DNA from: Hymenobacter nitidus
GTDB taxonomy: Bacteria > Bacteroidota > Bacteroidia > Cytophagales > Hymenobacteraceae
Direction of reading: 5' to 3'
NCBI RefSeq assembly: GCF_020447315.1
Contig: NZ_JAJADQ010000001.1
Span: forward strand, 558,001-622,000
DNA: 64,000 nucleotides
Position 1 is the stretch's first letter. Every line of letters begins with the position of its first letter. Positions 8,643-17,901 of this stretch are shown here, one piece after another. The notes beneath the pieces are model-generated. The model was not told the DNA's origin. It did no database searches and saw only the letters and a program-made list of their open reading frames with translations. The translations under genes were made by a program, and so were the position numbers.

Positions 8643-9974
8643 ATGGCTAATAAACCCGCCTCCAAAGGCCGTCAGCCCGGCAATAGTACCCGCCACCCCG
8701 GTGCCACCGACGGCGTGAAAGGCCGCGCCGGCCGTATTCTGGCCAAAGCCAACAAGGACGGCACCTACGACACGGCCTTGGAGCAGGAAACCGCCGTGCT
8801 GGTAGCCGTGCCGGATAAGCGTCAGCCCGACGCGCAAACCCAGGAGTACCTCGACGAGCTGGCATTTCTGGCCGAAACGGCCGGGGCCGTCGTCACCAAG
8901 CGCTTCGTGCAGCGCCTCGACAAGCCCGACATCCGCACCTTCGTAGGCGAGGGTAAGCTAGCCGAAATAAAGGCCTACGTGCAGCACACCAAGTCCAGCA
9001 TGGTCATTTTCGACGATGACCTCTCGCCTTCCCAGCTGCGCAACCTGGAAGCCGAGCTGCAAGTCAAGATTGTGGACCGCTCTCTACTCATCATCGATAT
9101 TTTCGCCAGCCGGGCCAAGTCGGCCACGGCGCGGGCCCAGGTAGAGCTGGCCCAGTACCAGTACCTGCTCCCCCGCCTGACGGGTTTGTGGAGTCACTTG
9201 GACAAGCAGCGTGGCGGCGGCGTAAGTCAGCGCGGACCGGGGGAAACCGAGATTGAAACCGACCGGCGCGTGGTGCGCGACCGGATAGCCTTCCTCAAGG
9301 ACAAGCTCAAGGATCTGGACCGGCAGAGCTTCACCCAGCGCAAGTCGCGCGGGGGCATGGTGCGCGTGGCCCTGGTGGGCTACACCAACGTGGGCAAAAG
9401 CACGATTATGAACCTGCTGAGCCGCTCCGACGTGTTTGCCGAAAACAAGCTGTTTGCCACCGTCGACTCGACGGTGCGCAAAGTGGTGCTTGACACGGTG
9501 CCTTTCCTACTCTCCGATACGGTAGGGTTTATCCGCAAGCTGCCCACCCGCCTGATTGAGAGCTTCAAGAGTACCCTCGACGAAATCCGGGAAGCCGACC
9601 TGCTGGTGCACGTCGTGGATATTTCTCACCCCTCGTTTGAGGAGCAGATTGAAGTCGTCAACGATACGCTCAAGGATATTGAAGCCGCCGACAAGCCCAT
9701 GCTGCTGGTCTTCAACAAAATTGACCGGTATAACACGGAGGACGAAGAGCACCACGGCGGCTTCGAGGGCATGAACCCCGATGAAGATGCCGTGCCTCGC
9801 CCTACCCTGGAGCAGCTGGAAGCCAGCTACATGGCTAAGATGCACGACCCAGTTATCTTTATTTCGGCCCAGGAGCGCCAGAATATCGATGAGCTGCGGG
9901 CCCTGCTGGTGCGCCACGTAGCCGCCCTGCAGGAGCAGCGCTACCCCAACCAGAGCTACGGCGAGGCGGAGTAA
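8643..9974 (+). CDS. hflX: Ribosome-associated GTPase HflX
   Basis: A 443-residue GTPase that binds the large ribosomal subunit and splits or rescues stalled ribosomes. The N-terminal HflX domain has DKPDIRTFVGEGKLAEIK and FDDDLSPSQLRNLE, followed by the strongly conserved RGPGETEIETDRR. The G domain has the P-loop GYTNVGKSTIMN near residue 246, the G3 box DTVGFI and the G4 box NKID. The start at 8643 (MANKPASK) is preferred over an in-frame codon at 8589, which adds a poorly conserved stretch. The C-terminus is short, ending EQRYPNQSYGEAE. Confidence 0.94.
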   Translation: MANKPASKGRQPGNSTRHPGATDGVKGRAGRILAKANKDGTYDTALEQETAVLVAVPDKRQPDAQTQEYLDELAFLAETAGAVVTKRFVQRLDKPDIRTFVGEGKLAEIKAYVQHTKSSMVIFDDDLSPSQLRNLEAELQVKIVDRSLLIIDIFASRAKSATARAQVELAQYQYLLPRLTGLWSHLDKQRGGGVSQRGPGETEIETDRRVVRDRIAFLKDKLKDLDRQSFTQRKSRGGMVRVALVGYTNVGKSTIMNLLSRSDVFAENKLFATVDSTVRKVVLDTVPFLLSDTVGFIRKLPTRLIESFKSTLDEIREADLLVHVVDISHPSFEEQIEVVNDTLKDIEAADKPMLLVFNKIDRYNTEDEEHHGGFEGMNPDEDAVPRPTLEQLEASYMAKMHDPVIFISAQERQNIDELRALLVRHVAALQEQRYPNQSYGEAE

Positions 9975-9999
9975 GCACCGCGCTGCTGCCACCTGCCAC

Positions 10000-10033
10000 A
10001 CCGCCCGGACCTTGTGTTCGGGCGGTTTTTTTT
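10000..10033 (+). terminator. Intrinsic terminator after hflX
   Basis: Stem CCGCCCG / CGGGCGG (10001-10007 and 10018-10024 region) followed by a run of eight T residues, 26 bp downstream of the hflX stop. Confidence 0.85.
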
Positions 10034-10296
10034 ATGGCTATCCGGCCGGGGTTGCCGTCTTGGTTGCGCACGGGGTTCATGCGAATAGGCAGGCTTGAAT
10101 ACAGCCTGGAATGCGTCTTTACATGGTTATGACAGTCTCACCGAACTAGCAAAATATTTGTAATATACATAAAATACTATGTGTTATTTTGACATATTTT
10201 CAATGAAACTGAAACATTTAGTATGATATCCCATATACATCCCCGAAATTGAAATTCATTCTTTTCTTCTTTCCCAACCCTCTCTCCCTTTTACCC
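10034..10296. promoter_or_regulatory. AT-rich upstream region of the first M43 protease
   Basis: About 260 bp with a sharp drop in GC from about 10130 on, in contrast to the GC-rich genes around it. No exact TTTG / TAnnTTTG pair stands out. The last 40 bases before ATG 10297 are pyrimidine-rich, as they are in front of the paralogue at 11904, suggesting related leaders. Confidence 0.4.
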
Positions 10297-11565
10297 ATGA
10301 AGAAAAACTTTTACGCAATTGCCCTGGCCTGCCTCGGGCTAGGTACTTTCGCCGCCCAAGCCCAGGACCAGCGCGCCTCGTCCGTTGATCTGTCGTCGCA
10401 GATGCCAACCCGCCAGTGCGCCACGATGGACGTACTGGAAGCCCAGATGGCCGCCGACCCCAGCCTGGCCAAGCGCATGGCCGCCGTAGAGCGCCACACG
10501 GCGCAGGCCGTAGCCAACACGGCTAACCGGGTAAACGCCATTGTCACGATTCCGGTAGTCGTGCACGTGGTGTACAACACGGCCGCCCAGAACGTGTCGC
10601 AGGCGCAGATTGATGCTCAAATCAAGGTACTGAACGACGACTTCGCCAAAGCCAACAGCGACGCCAGCCTGATTCCGTCGGCTTTCACCGGTGTGGCCGC
10701 TGGTACCAACGTCCGCTTCGTACTGGCTCAGCGCACGCCTACTGGCGCTCCTACCACGGGCGTGGTTCGTCGCTCTACTAAAACCCGCTCGTTCAGCAGC
10801 AACGACTTCGTAAAATATACCAGCAAAGGTGGCAGCGACGCCTGGCCCGCCAGCCAGTACCTGAACCTGTGGCTGTGCAACCTCGGCCAGGGTCTGCTCG
10901 GCTACGCCCAGTTCCCCGGTGGTGCTGCCGCTACCGATGGTGTCGTTTGCTTGTATTCGTCGGTGCCCGGCGGTACGGCCAGCAACTACAACAAAGGCCG
11001 TACGGCTACCCACGAAGTAGGCCACTGGCTGAACCTGCGCCACATCTGGGGTGATGCCAACTGCGGCAACGACTTAGTATCGGACACCCCTACCCAACAG
11101 ACCTCCAATGGCGGCTGCCCCACCTTCCCCAAGGTAACCTGCGGCAACCAGGGTGACATGTCGATGAACTACATGGACTACACCTACGATGCCTGCATGT
11201 ACATGTTCACCATGGGTCAGTCGGCCCGCATGGATGCCTTGTTTGCTTCGGGTGGCAGCCGCGCCTCGCTGGCTACTTCGCTCGGCGGCACGGCTCCTCG
11301 CGCGGCAGCTGCCACCATTAGTGCAGCCACCGAAGTTGCTATGTACCCCAACCCCGCCAGCAACGTGCTGAACCTGACGCTGCCTCAGACGACGGCCACC
11401 AAAGGCTGGTCGGTGCAGGTATACGACCTGCGGGGCCACCAGATGAAGCAGGCAGTTTACAACGGCCAGGGCCAGGTATCGGTAGCCCAGCTGCCCAAGG
11501 GCCTGTACCAGATGACGCTGACCGACGGCCAGCAGACGATCCGTCAGCGCTTCGAAAAGCAATAA
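10297..11565 (+). CDS. M43 (cytophagalysin-type) metalloprotease, T9SS cargo
   Basis: A 422-residue secreted zinc protease. The start at 10297 gives [18 protein letters not shown] and a signal peptide ending at AQAQ. A ~100-residue propeptide-like region precedes the catalytic domain ([11 protein letters not shown]...). The zinc site near residue 239 reads [11 protein letters not shown], i.e. HExxHxxNxxH with Asn at the usual Gly, and the Met-turn is NYMDYTYDACMYMF. Cysteines around GDANCGND and NGGCPTF are conserved with the neighbour. A type A T9SS domain starts at YPNPASN (about residue 350). It differs from its tandem paralogue at 11904 by lacking a GEVED domain. Substrate unknown; probably extracellular protein degradation. 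Confidence 0.9.
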   Translation: MKKNFYAIALACLGLGTFAAQAQDQRASSVDLSSQMPTRQCATMDVLEAQMAADPSLAKRMAAVERHTAQAVANTANRVNAIVTIPVVVHVVYNTAAQNVSQAQIDAQIKVLNDDFAKANSDASLIPSAFTGVAAGTNVRFVLAQRTPTGAPTTGVVRRSTKTRSFSSNDFVKYTSKGGSDAWPASQYLNLWLCNLGQGLLGYAQFPGGAAATDGVVCLYSSVPGGTASNYNKGRTATHEVGHWLNLRHIWGDANCGNDLVSDTPTQQTSNGGCPTFPKVTCGNQGDMSMNYMDYTYDACMYMFTMGQSARMDALFASGGSRASLATSLGGTAPRAAAATISAATEVAMYPNPASNVLNLTLPQTTATKGWSVQVYDLRGHQMKQAVYNGQGQVSVAQLPKGLYQMTLTDGQQTIRQRFEKQ

Positions 11566-11643
11566 AGCTCTATCTTAGGCCCGCTGACAGCTGTTGCAGC
11601 ATCTGCCAGTTCTATGCTCTAAGACCCAAACGTCACTCACCGG

Positions 11644-11674
11644 AAAAGCCCGCCAACCTTGGCGGGCTTTTCTT
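11644..11674. terminator. Intrinsic terminator after first M43 protease
   Basis: Hairpin AAAAGCCCGCCAA / TTGGCGGGCTTTT with a short loop, followed by CTTTT. It lies about 80 bp after the stop codon. Confidence 0.82.
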
Positions 11675-11903
11675 TTGTAAGGGCAGGCAGTCGGCGCACT
11701 GGAATAATCTAATTCAAAGCACCAAACAAGGCCACCAACAGAATTGCAAAATCCAGTCAAATTTGCGTCGCTACGCTGCATTCGACGAAAGGTTTTAGGT
11801 AAAAAATTATAAATATTACATCAACTCAGCAGAATGCCGCTGAAATTTTCAATACATTGGAACCTCGTTCTCCTTTCCCACAACCAAATCCTTTCATTTC
11901 CAC
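11675..11903. promoter_or_regulatory. AT-rich upstream region of the second M43 protease
   Basis: Roughly 230 bp, AT-rich from about 11795, ending in a pyrimidine-rich leader before ATG 11904. The composition mirrors the region before 10297. No exact promoter consensus could be assigned. Confidence 0.35.
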
Positions 11904-13637
11904 ATGAAAAAAAACCTTTACGCAATAGCCCTGGCTTGTCTAGGACTAGGATTGTCTTCTGAGGCACAAGCACAAAAATCCCTGAGTTCGCGGCAGTGCG
12001 CCACCATGGAGTCGCTGGAAGCCCAGCTGGCCGCCGACCCTTCGCTGGCGCAGCGCATGGCGGCCATCGAAAACCAGACCCGCCAGTTTGAAGCCAACCC
12101 TACCGCCAACCGGACCACAGCTGTTCTGGGTACTATTCCGGTAGTCGTACACGTGCTGTATAGCAATGCCAACGAGAATATCTCGGATGCCCAGATTGCC
12201 TCGCAGATTGCGGTGCTGAACGAGGACTTCCGTAAGCTCAACTCCGACGTCAGCAAAACGCCCGCGGCCTTTGCAGGCCTTGCCGCCGACGCTGGCCTGC
12301 AGTTCGTGCTGGCCAAGCGCGACCCGAACGGCAACGCTACTACCGGTATCGAGCGCAAAGCAACTACCAAAACCAGCTGGGGCACCGCTGATGCCATGAA
12401 GAGCACCAGCACCGGCGGCCTGAATGCCTGGCCCGCCAGCCAGTACCTGAACCTGTGGGTGTGCAACATCGGCGGCGGCATCCTGGGTTATGCCCAGTTT
12501 CCCGGCGGCGCGGCCAGTACCGACGGCGTGGTAATCGGACCCAACTACTTTGGCCGCACCGGCTACCTATCGGCTCCCTTCAACCTGGGCCGCACCGGCA
12601 CCCACGAAGTAGGCCACTGGCTGAACCTGCGCCACATCTGGGGTGATGCCAACTGCGGCAACGACCTGGTATCGGACACGCCTACCCAGCAGACCTCCAA
12701 CGGCGGCTGCCCCTCCTTCCCCCGCCGCACCTGCGGCAACACGACCAACGGCGACATGTTCATGAACTACATGGACTACACCGACGACGCCTGCATGTAC
12801 ATGTTCTCGACGGGCCAGTCGTCGCGCATGGGCGCCCTGTTTGCTTCCGGCGGCAGCCGCGCTTCCCTGCTGACCTCGCTCGGCGGCACGGCTCCCGGCA
12901 CCGGCGGTGGTGGCACCACGCCTACCCCGGTTACCTACTGCTCGTCGAAAGGCAGCAGCGTGGCCTACGAGTTTATCGACTACGTGAAGCTGGGCACCAT
13001 TGCCCGCACCTCGGGGGCTGACGCCGGCTACTACAACGGCACGGCCACCAGCACTTCGGTAGCTGCCGGCTCGTTGCAGACCATCAGCTACAGCGCGGGC
13101 TTTGCCGGCACTGCTTACGCGGAGTACTTCAAAGTCTACATCGACTACAACCAGAACGGCCTCTTCACCGATGCCGGTGAGTTGGTCGTAAACGCTGCTG
13201 GCAGCAGCGTAGCTACCACCCGCTCCTCGAACTTCACGGTACCAGCCACGGCCAAATCGGGGGCTACCCGCATGCGCGTGGTAATGAGCGACAACTCGGC
13301 CACCGGCAGCTGCAATGCTTACAGCTACGGCGAAACCGAGGACTACACGGTAACCATTACCGGGGGCACGGCCCGCACCGAAACGGCCCGGGTGGCTGGC
13401 GTTACCGAGTACTCGGTATATCCCAACCCCGCTACCGACGTGCTGAACGTGGCCATTCCATCCGACCACGATGCCGCCGCTGTATCGGTGAAAGTGTACG
13501 ACGTGCGCGGAGCCGAAATGAAGCAGGTGCAGTTCACGAACGGTCAGCTGAATGTGTCGCAGCTGGCGAAGGGCGTGTATATGCTCACCATTGCCGATGG
13601 GCAGCAGGTGCTGCACCAGCGCTTCGTGAAGCAATAA
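11904..13637 (+). CDS. M43 metalloprotease with GEVED domain, T9SS cargo
   Basis: A 577-residue paralogue of the preceding gene. The order is signal peptide ([17 protein letters not shown], cleavage near AQAQ), propeptide-like region, M43 catalytic domain with [11 protein letters not shown] near residue 234 and Met-turn [14 protein letters not shown], a Gly/Thr linker, a GEVED domain at about 344-485 ([18 protein letters not shown] ... [10 protein letters not shown]), and a type A T9SS domain from about residue 505. GEVED domains are accessory adhesive/carbohydrate-associated modules common in secreted Bacteroidota enzymes. The catalytic core shares long exact stretches of DNA with the first copy, so tandem duplication with later domain gain or loss is likely. 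Confidence 0.9.
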   Translation: MKKNLYAIALACLGLGLSSEAQAQKSLSSRQCATMESLEAQLAADPSLAQRMAAIENQTRQFEANPTANRTTAVLGTIPVVVHVLYSNANENISDAQIASQIAVLNEDFRKLNSDVSKTPAAFAGLAADAGLQFVLAKRDPNGNATTGIERKATTKTSWGTADAMKSTSTGGLNAWPASQYLNLWVCNIGGGILGYAQFPGGAASTDGVVIGPNYFGRTGYLSAPFNLGRTGTHEVGHWLNLRHIWGDANCGNDLVSDTPTQQTSNGGCPSFPRRTCGNTTNGDMFMNYMDYTDDACMYMFSTGQSSRMGALFASGGSRASLLTSLGGTAPGTGGGGTTPTPVTYCSSKGSSVAYEFIDYVKLGTIARTSGADAGYYNGTATSTSVAAGSLQTISYSAGFAGTAYAEYFKVYIDYNQNGLFTDAGELVVNAAGSSVATTRSSNFTVPATAKSGATRMRVVMSDNSATGSCNAYSYGETEDYTVTITGGTARTETARVAGVTEYSVYPNPATDVLNVAIPSDHDAAAVSVKVYDVRGAEMKQVQFTNGQLNVSQLAKGVYMLTIADGQQVLHQRFVKQ

Positions 13638-13694
13638 AGCTTCTGGCCGGGCCGCAGCTTCTCCTTACGGGCTGCAGCCGCTGGCTACTTACCC

Positions 13695-13732
13695 AACAAG
13701 GCCCACCGGTAGCGGTGGGCCTTGTTTGTTTT
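13695..13732. terminator. Intrinsic terminator after second M43 protease
   Basis: Hairpin ACAAGGCCCACCG / CGGTGGGCCTTGT with a GTAG loop, followed by TTGTTTTCTT. Confidence 0.87.
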
Positions 13733-13820
13733 CTTCGGCCCTGACTTTGTAATCCATTCTTCATAACCATTTGGCAAGGCCAACAGTAAAGAGGCCTGCC
13801 CACCTTTCGACGCGCCTTCT

Positions 13821-14318
13821 ATGAAGACCCTGTACCTGATGCGCCACGCCAAATCGAGCTGGAACTTTGACGACCTGAGCGACCAGGAAAGACCCCTCAA
13901 CGACCGGGGCCGCACTGATGCCCCGCGCATGGGCCAGGCCCTGGCCAAACGCAGCATTCACCTCGATCTGCTGGTCAGCTCGCCGGCGGTGCGGGCCATG
14001 AGTACGGCCGCACTGGTGGCCAAGGAGCTGGAGTATCCGCATGGCCAGATTCAGATTATCGCAAGTATCTACCACGCTGAGGTGCCCGATCTGGTGCAGG
14101 TGGTGCGGGAGCTGCCCAACGAAACGCAGTCGGTGCTGCTGGTGGGGCACAACCCGACCATCACCGACTTTGCCAACGTCGTTTCGCCCAGCCCCCTGAA
14201 TGAGCTGCCCACGGCCGCCATTGTGTGCATCAAATTCAACTGCGCCAACTGGGCCGACATTGACCGCCACAACGCCGAGTTCTACTTCTTCGATTACCCC
14301 CGCAACCAGCCGGAGTAA
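13821..14318 (+). CDS. SixA-like histidine phosphatase
   Basis: A 165-residue member of the histidine-phosphatase (phosphoglycerate mutase-like) superfamily. The catalytic RHG-type motif is LMRHAKSSW at the N-terminus. The second conserved Arg/His elements are SSPAVRAMSTA and LLVGHNPTITDF. Length and the RHAKS variant match SixA, which removes phosphate from phosphohistidine of HPt domains. It lies 83 bp upstream of ppk1 on the same strand, an arrangement seen elsewhere, so it may instead act in phosphate or polyphosphate metabolism. Cytoplasmic. The fold is certain, the substrate is not. Confidence 0.85.
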   Translation: MKTLYLMRHAKSSWNFDDLSDQERPLNDRGRTDAPRMGQALAKRSIHLDLLVSSPAVRAMSTAALVAKELEYPHGQIQIIASIYHAEVPDLVQVVRELPNETQSVLLVGHNPTITDFANVVSPSPLNELPTAAIVCIKFNCANWADIDRHNAEFYFFDYPRNQPE

Positions 14319-14401
14319 GCACGCCTACTGAATCATCCGAATTGCGTACCTCTGACGGTGGCCCCCCACCTGCCGGGGCCGCAGTTCTGCCTTTACCCCG
14401 T

Positions 14402-16504
14402 ATGGAATCAACGAAAAAAAGCGCCCCGGTGCTCCTCAACCGCGAGCTAAGCTGGCTTACCTTCAACCGCCGCGTGCTGCAGGAAGCCCAGAACCCCGAT
14501 GTTCCGCTGCTGGAGCGCCTGAAGTTTCTGGCCATTTTCTCCTCGAACCTCGACGAGTATTTTAAGGTGCGCGTAGCTACGCTGCGCCGCCTGGTGAAGC
14601 TCAAGAAGAAAACCCGCGCCAAGCTGGGCGAAGACCCCGGCGAGCAGCTTAAGAACCTGCTCGACGAAGTGAAGCGGCAGCAGCAGGAGTTCGGCGACAC
14701 GTTTCGCAACGACATCCTGCCCGAGCTGGACCGCCAGCACATTCACCTCGTGGCCGAGCACGACCTGAGCCCCGGCCAGCGCGAGTGGGTGCATCAGTAT
14801 TTCCGGGAGAAAGTGCAGGATCTGCTGTCCCCCGTGATTCTGGACGACAACCTGCACCACCTGTTTCTGAAAGACCAGACGGTATACCTTACCCTGCTGC
14901 TCACCCAGCCGGTGAAGGAAAAGAAGAGGTTGGAAGAGGAGCGGGTGCTGGCCATCGAGCTGCCGACCAAGCGCCACGGCAGCCGCTTCGTGGAGCTGCC
15001 GGCCGAAGGGCCGGAGCGCTATGTGATGTTCCTGGACGATGTGGTGCGGTGCTGCGCGGCCGAGTTGTTCCCCAAGTACGAGAAGGTGGAAGTGCACGCC
15101 ATCAAGATTTCGCGCGACGCCGAGCTGGACATTCAGGAAGAGGTATCGGGCAACCTGATGGCCAAGATTAAAAGCAGCCTGCAAAAGCGCGAAACTGGCT
15201 ACCCGGCCCGCCTGCTCTACGACCCGGAAATGCCCAAAGCCGTGCTGCGGGCCGTGATGCAGAAAACCGGCATTGGCAAAGATGAGCTGGTAGAGGGCAG
15301 CCGCTACCACAACTTCCGCGACTTTTTCGGCTTTCCGGATTTGGGCCTCAACGAGCTGAAGTACCAGGAACAGCCCCCCCTGCCCCACCCCACGCTGCCT
15401 CGCACGGCCGGCAAAATGCTGGCCGCCATTGCCGAGCGCGACCATCTATTGCACCTGCCCTACCAGTCGTTCGACTACGTGACACGCTTTATCACCGAGG
15501 CCGGCGCCGATGCGCAGGTCACGGCCATCAGCATCACGCTGTATCGGGTGGCGGGCAAGAGCGAAGTGGCCAAGGCCCTGCTTAAAGCCGTGAAGGCGGG
15601 CAAGCAGGTCACGGTCGTCGTCGAGCTGAAAGCACGCTTCGATGAGGAATCGAACATGTACTGGGCCGAGAAGCTGCAGAAGGCCGGGGCTAACGTCATT
15701 TTTGGCATTCCGGACCTGAAGGTCCACAGCAAGATGCTGCTCGTGACGCGCACCGAAGACGACCAGAACCGCCACTACGCCTACTTCAGCACCGGCAACT
15801 TCAACGAAGTCACCAGCGGTATCTACGCCGACCACGGCCTCTTCACCTGCGACCCGCGCCTGACCAACGAGGCAGCTGAGGTGTTCCGCTATTTCCACGA
15901 CCGGCAGCCCAAATCCGGCTTTAAGCACCTGCTGGTGGCGCCTTTCGAGCTACGCGAGCAGCTCAATGCCCTCATCGACCGGGAAATCAAGCTGGCCAAA
16001 GCCGGCAAGGACGCTTATATCATTCTCAAGCTGAACGCGCTGCAGGACGAGCGGATGATCCGTAAGCTCTACGATGCCAGTGAGGCCGGCGTGCGGGTAG
16101 AGTTGCTGATCCGGGGTATTTCCTGCTTGGTGCCCCAGCTCGAAGGCCAGAGCACCAACATTCAGCAGCGCGGCATGGTAGACCGCTACCTGGAGCACGC
16201 GCGGGTATACGTGTTCGGCAACAACGGCCAGGAAAAGGTATTCGTGGCTTCTTCCGACTGGATGGCCCGCAACCTGGACCGCCGCGTGGAGGTAGCCTTC
16301 CCGATTTACAACAACGAGCTACGGGCCGAGGTGCGCCACCTGCTGGACCTGCAGCGCCAGGACAACGTGAAGTCGCGCGACTACCACAACAACTTCCTGG
16401 GCCAGGACGACCCCAACGCCAAACCCATCCGGGCGCAGTTTGAAACCTACGAGTACCTGCGCAAGCTCGGCAACCGCCGCCGCAAAGCCCCGGCCAAGCC
16501 GTAA
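14402..16504 (+). CDS. ppk1: Polyphosphate kinase 1
   Basis: A 700-residue PPK1 that reversibly polymerises the gamma-phosphate of ATP into polyphosphate. The N domain has LLNRELSWLTFNRRVLQEA and FSSNLDEYFKVRV. The catalytic PLD-like domains hold the autophosphorylated His in LKVHSKMLLVTR (about residue 442), AYFSTGNFNE, and the second half with LLIRGISCLVPQLEG and DRYLEHARVYVF. ATG 14402 is used; an upstream in-frame TTG would add a stretch with no family similarity. Length is normal. The SixA-like gene upstream may be in the same transcript. Confidence 0.95.
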   Translation: MESTKKSAPVLLNRELSWLTFNRRVLQEAQNPDVPLLERLKFLAIFSSNLDEYFKVRVATLRRLVKLKKKTRAKLGEDPGEQLKNLLDEVKRQQQEFGDTFRNDILPELDRQHIHLVAEHDLSPGQREWVHQYFREKVQDLLSPVILDDNLHHLFLKDQTVYLTLLLTQPVKEKKRLEEERVLAIELPTKRHGSRFVELPAEGPERYVMFLDDVVRCCAAELFPKYEKVEVHAIKISRDAELDIQEEVSGNLMAKIKSSLQKRETGYPARLLYDPEMPKAVLRAVMQKTGIGKDELVEGSRYHNFRDFFGFPDLGLNELKYQEQPPLPHPTLPRTAGKMLAAIAERDHLLHLPYQSFDYVTRFITEAGADAQVTAISITLYRVAGKSEVAKALLKAVKAGKQVTVVVELKARFDEESNMYWAEKLQKAGANVIFGIPDLKVHSKMLLVTRTEDDQNRHYAYFSTGNFNEVTSGIYADHGLFTCDPRLTNEAAEVFRYFHDRQPKSGFKHLLVAPFELREQLNALIDREIKLAKAGKDAYIILKLNALQDERMIRKLYDASEAGVRVELLIRGISCLVPQLEGQSTNIQQRGMVDRYLEHARVYVFGNNGQEKVFVASSDWMARNLDRRVEVAFPIYNNELRAEVRHLLDLQRQDNVKSRDYHNNFLGQDDPNAKPIRAQFETYEYLRKLGNRRRKAPAKP

Positions 16505-16528
16505 GCAACGCCAAAACTGACGCCTGCT

Positions 16529-16568
16529 AAAAAAGGCCAGCCTTCCGCGCGGAAAGCTGGCCTTTTTG
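16529..16568. terminator. Bidirectional terminator between ppk1 and barrel protein
   Basis: Hairpin AAAAAAGGCCAGC / GCTGGCCTTTTT with arms extended by TTCCGCGCGGAA, between convergent genes. Confidence 0.87.
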
Positions 16569-16584
16569 GTTGAGTAACTACCGG

Positions 16585-17718
16585 CTACTGCCGCTTCAGG
16601 AACTTGCGTGGCGGTACAATGAATAGCTCCAGGCTGGCATAAGGGGCGCTGGCCAACTTGCTGTCGATGATTTTCTCCCGGTCGGCGTTGGTGCGGTCGA
16701 AGGCGTCGAAGGCGTAGTTGTAGCGGTAGCCGCCCTCAGCCCCAAACCAGAGGAAATCGTAGATTTCCCGCTCCCAGCGGGCCCGGAATTTCACTTCTGT
16801 TTCGCGCAGCTCCAGGGTGCGCAGCTCTACTTTGCCGCGGTCTACCTGGCCATTTTCCAGCTTGCGCACCAGCGGAGTGCGCTGCTTCACGATATAGTTC
16901 AGGCCATCGACGGAGTAGCCGGCAAAAAACAGCGACTTGGGCGAGGCGTTGTAGCGGGCCGTTACGCGGGCCGGAAATAGGGCCTCAATACCCCAGCGCT
17001 TGTTGAACGTGCGGTTGTAGAGCACGGCCGGATACGGACTAAAGCGCCCAAACGTGTAGCCCAGCTGCACGCCTACGCCCCACGAAAACATGGGACTGCG
17101 CTTCCAGCCGTACAGAAACTCGGACGATACGCGCAGGTAATCGGTTATGTTCAGCTCCGAGGAGGTGTAGTCGCCGCTCAGCTCGCCCTTCACCCGGAAG
17201 ATGTACCAGTTCACCTCGTTTACCGGCCGGATAACGGCCAGCTGGGTGCCCAGGGTTTTCAGACCCTTGTTTTCGATGTTGTCGTACAGCTCGAAACCGG
17301 TGGGCCGGTCCCGGAACTGGAACTCCTCCCGCTCGTAGTTTACCCCCAGAATCAGCTTCAGGTGCGGGTTGTTCAGCATCGGGATGTACCCTTTGATGAC
17401 CAGCCGGGCATTCTTGGTCGCCTGCGTGTTATAGTCGGCCAGGCCCACGCTCTGTCCGTTGGTGGCTACGTTGAAGCGCGGCACCCGCTCGTAGTGAAAA
17501 ATCAGGCCTTTGCTGGGCCCCATCCCCACCACCGAGGGTGTGGCAAACTGCTGGGCGTCAGCGGCGGTGGTATCGGTGGTGATGGGTGCCGGCAAGGGGT
17601 AAACCGGCGTGGTGGGCGTCACCTGGGCCTGGGCGGCCAGGGCAAGGCTGCTGAGGCCGGCCGAAAGCAGCAAGCGGCAAAGGGAGGGCGGAGTTGGCAA
17701 AACGTAGCGAGTCTTCAT
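16585..17718 (-). CDS. Outer-membrane beta-barrel protein (DUF6268-like)
   Basis: A 377-residue protein with a long signal peptide (MKTRYVLPTPPSLCRLLLSA, ending near AAQAQ). It is followed by a Thr/Pro-rich segment and alternating hydrophobic/polar strands rich in aromatic residues, e.g. WYIFRVKGELSGDY, FSWGVGVQLGYTFG, RARWEREIYDFLWFG and GGYRYNYAFDAF. This pattern and the overall shape resemble the DUF6268 group of predicted outer-membrane barrels. No enzymatic motif is seen. It lies 183 bp upstream of the stop of the phosphoesterase-barrel gene in window coordinates, on the same strand and transcribed after it. Function unknown. Confidence 0.7.
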   Translation of the reverse strand: MKTRYVLPTPPSLCRLLLSAGLSSLALAAQAQVTPTTPVYPLPAPITTDTTAADAQQFATPSVVGMGPSKGLIFHYERVPRFNVATNGQSVGLADYNTQATKNARLVIKGYIPMLNNPHLKLILGVNYEREEFQFRDRPTGFELYDNIENKGLKTLGTQLAVIRPVNEVNWYIFRVKGELSGDYTSSELNITDYLRVSSEFLYGWKRSPMFSWGVGVQLGYTFGRFSPYPAVLYNRTFNKRWGIEALFPARVTARYNASPKSLFFAGYSVDGLNYIVKQRTPLVRKLENGQVDRGKVELRTLELRETEVKFRARWEREIYDFLWFGAEGGYRYNYAFDAFDRTNADREKIIDSKLASAPYASLELFIVPPRKFLKRQ

Positions 17719-17828
17719 GAATGGCGGTAAAAGCGCGAAGGTTTCGCGAAAGAGGCATACGCGTTTCTAAACGTGTTTAAGCCGAAAAGGATGGACTGAA
17801 AACCTCAGCCGGAGGATTGATTTTGGAA

Positions 17829-17882
17829 CCAGAAAAAACGCCCCGGACACCTTGCGTGCGGCAAGCTGCCTGGGGCGTTGCG
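17829..17882 (-). terminator. Possible terminator after phosphoesterase-barrel gene
   Basis: Arms ACGCCCC(GG) and (CT)GGGGCGT around 17838-17846 and 17871-17879 enclose a smaller GCTTGCCGCACGCAAGG stem-loop. In minus-strand transcription a T-rich tract (TTTTTTCTGG) follows the stem. Confidence 0.7.
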
Positions 17883-17901
17883 GAGCCAAGAAACCCTCGG
17901 C

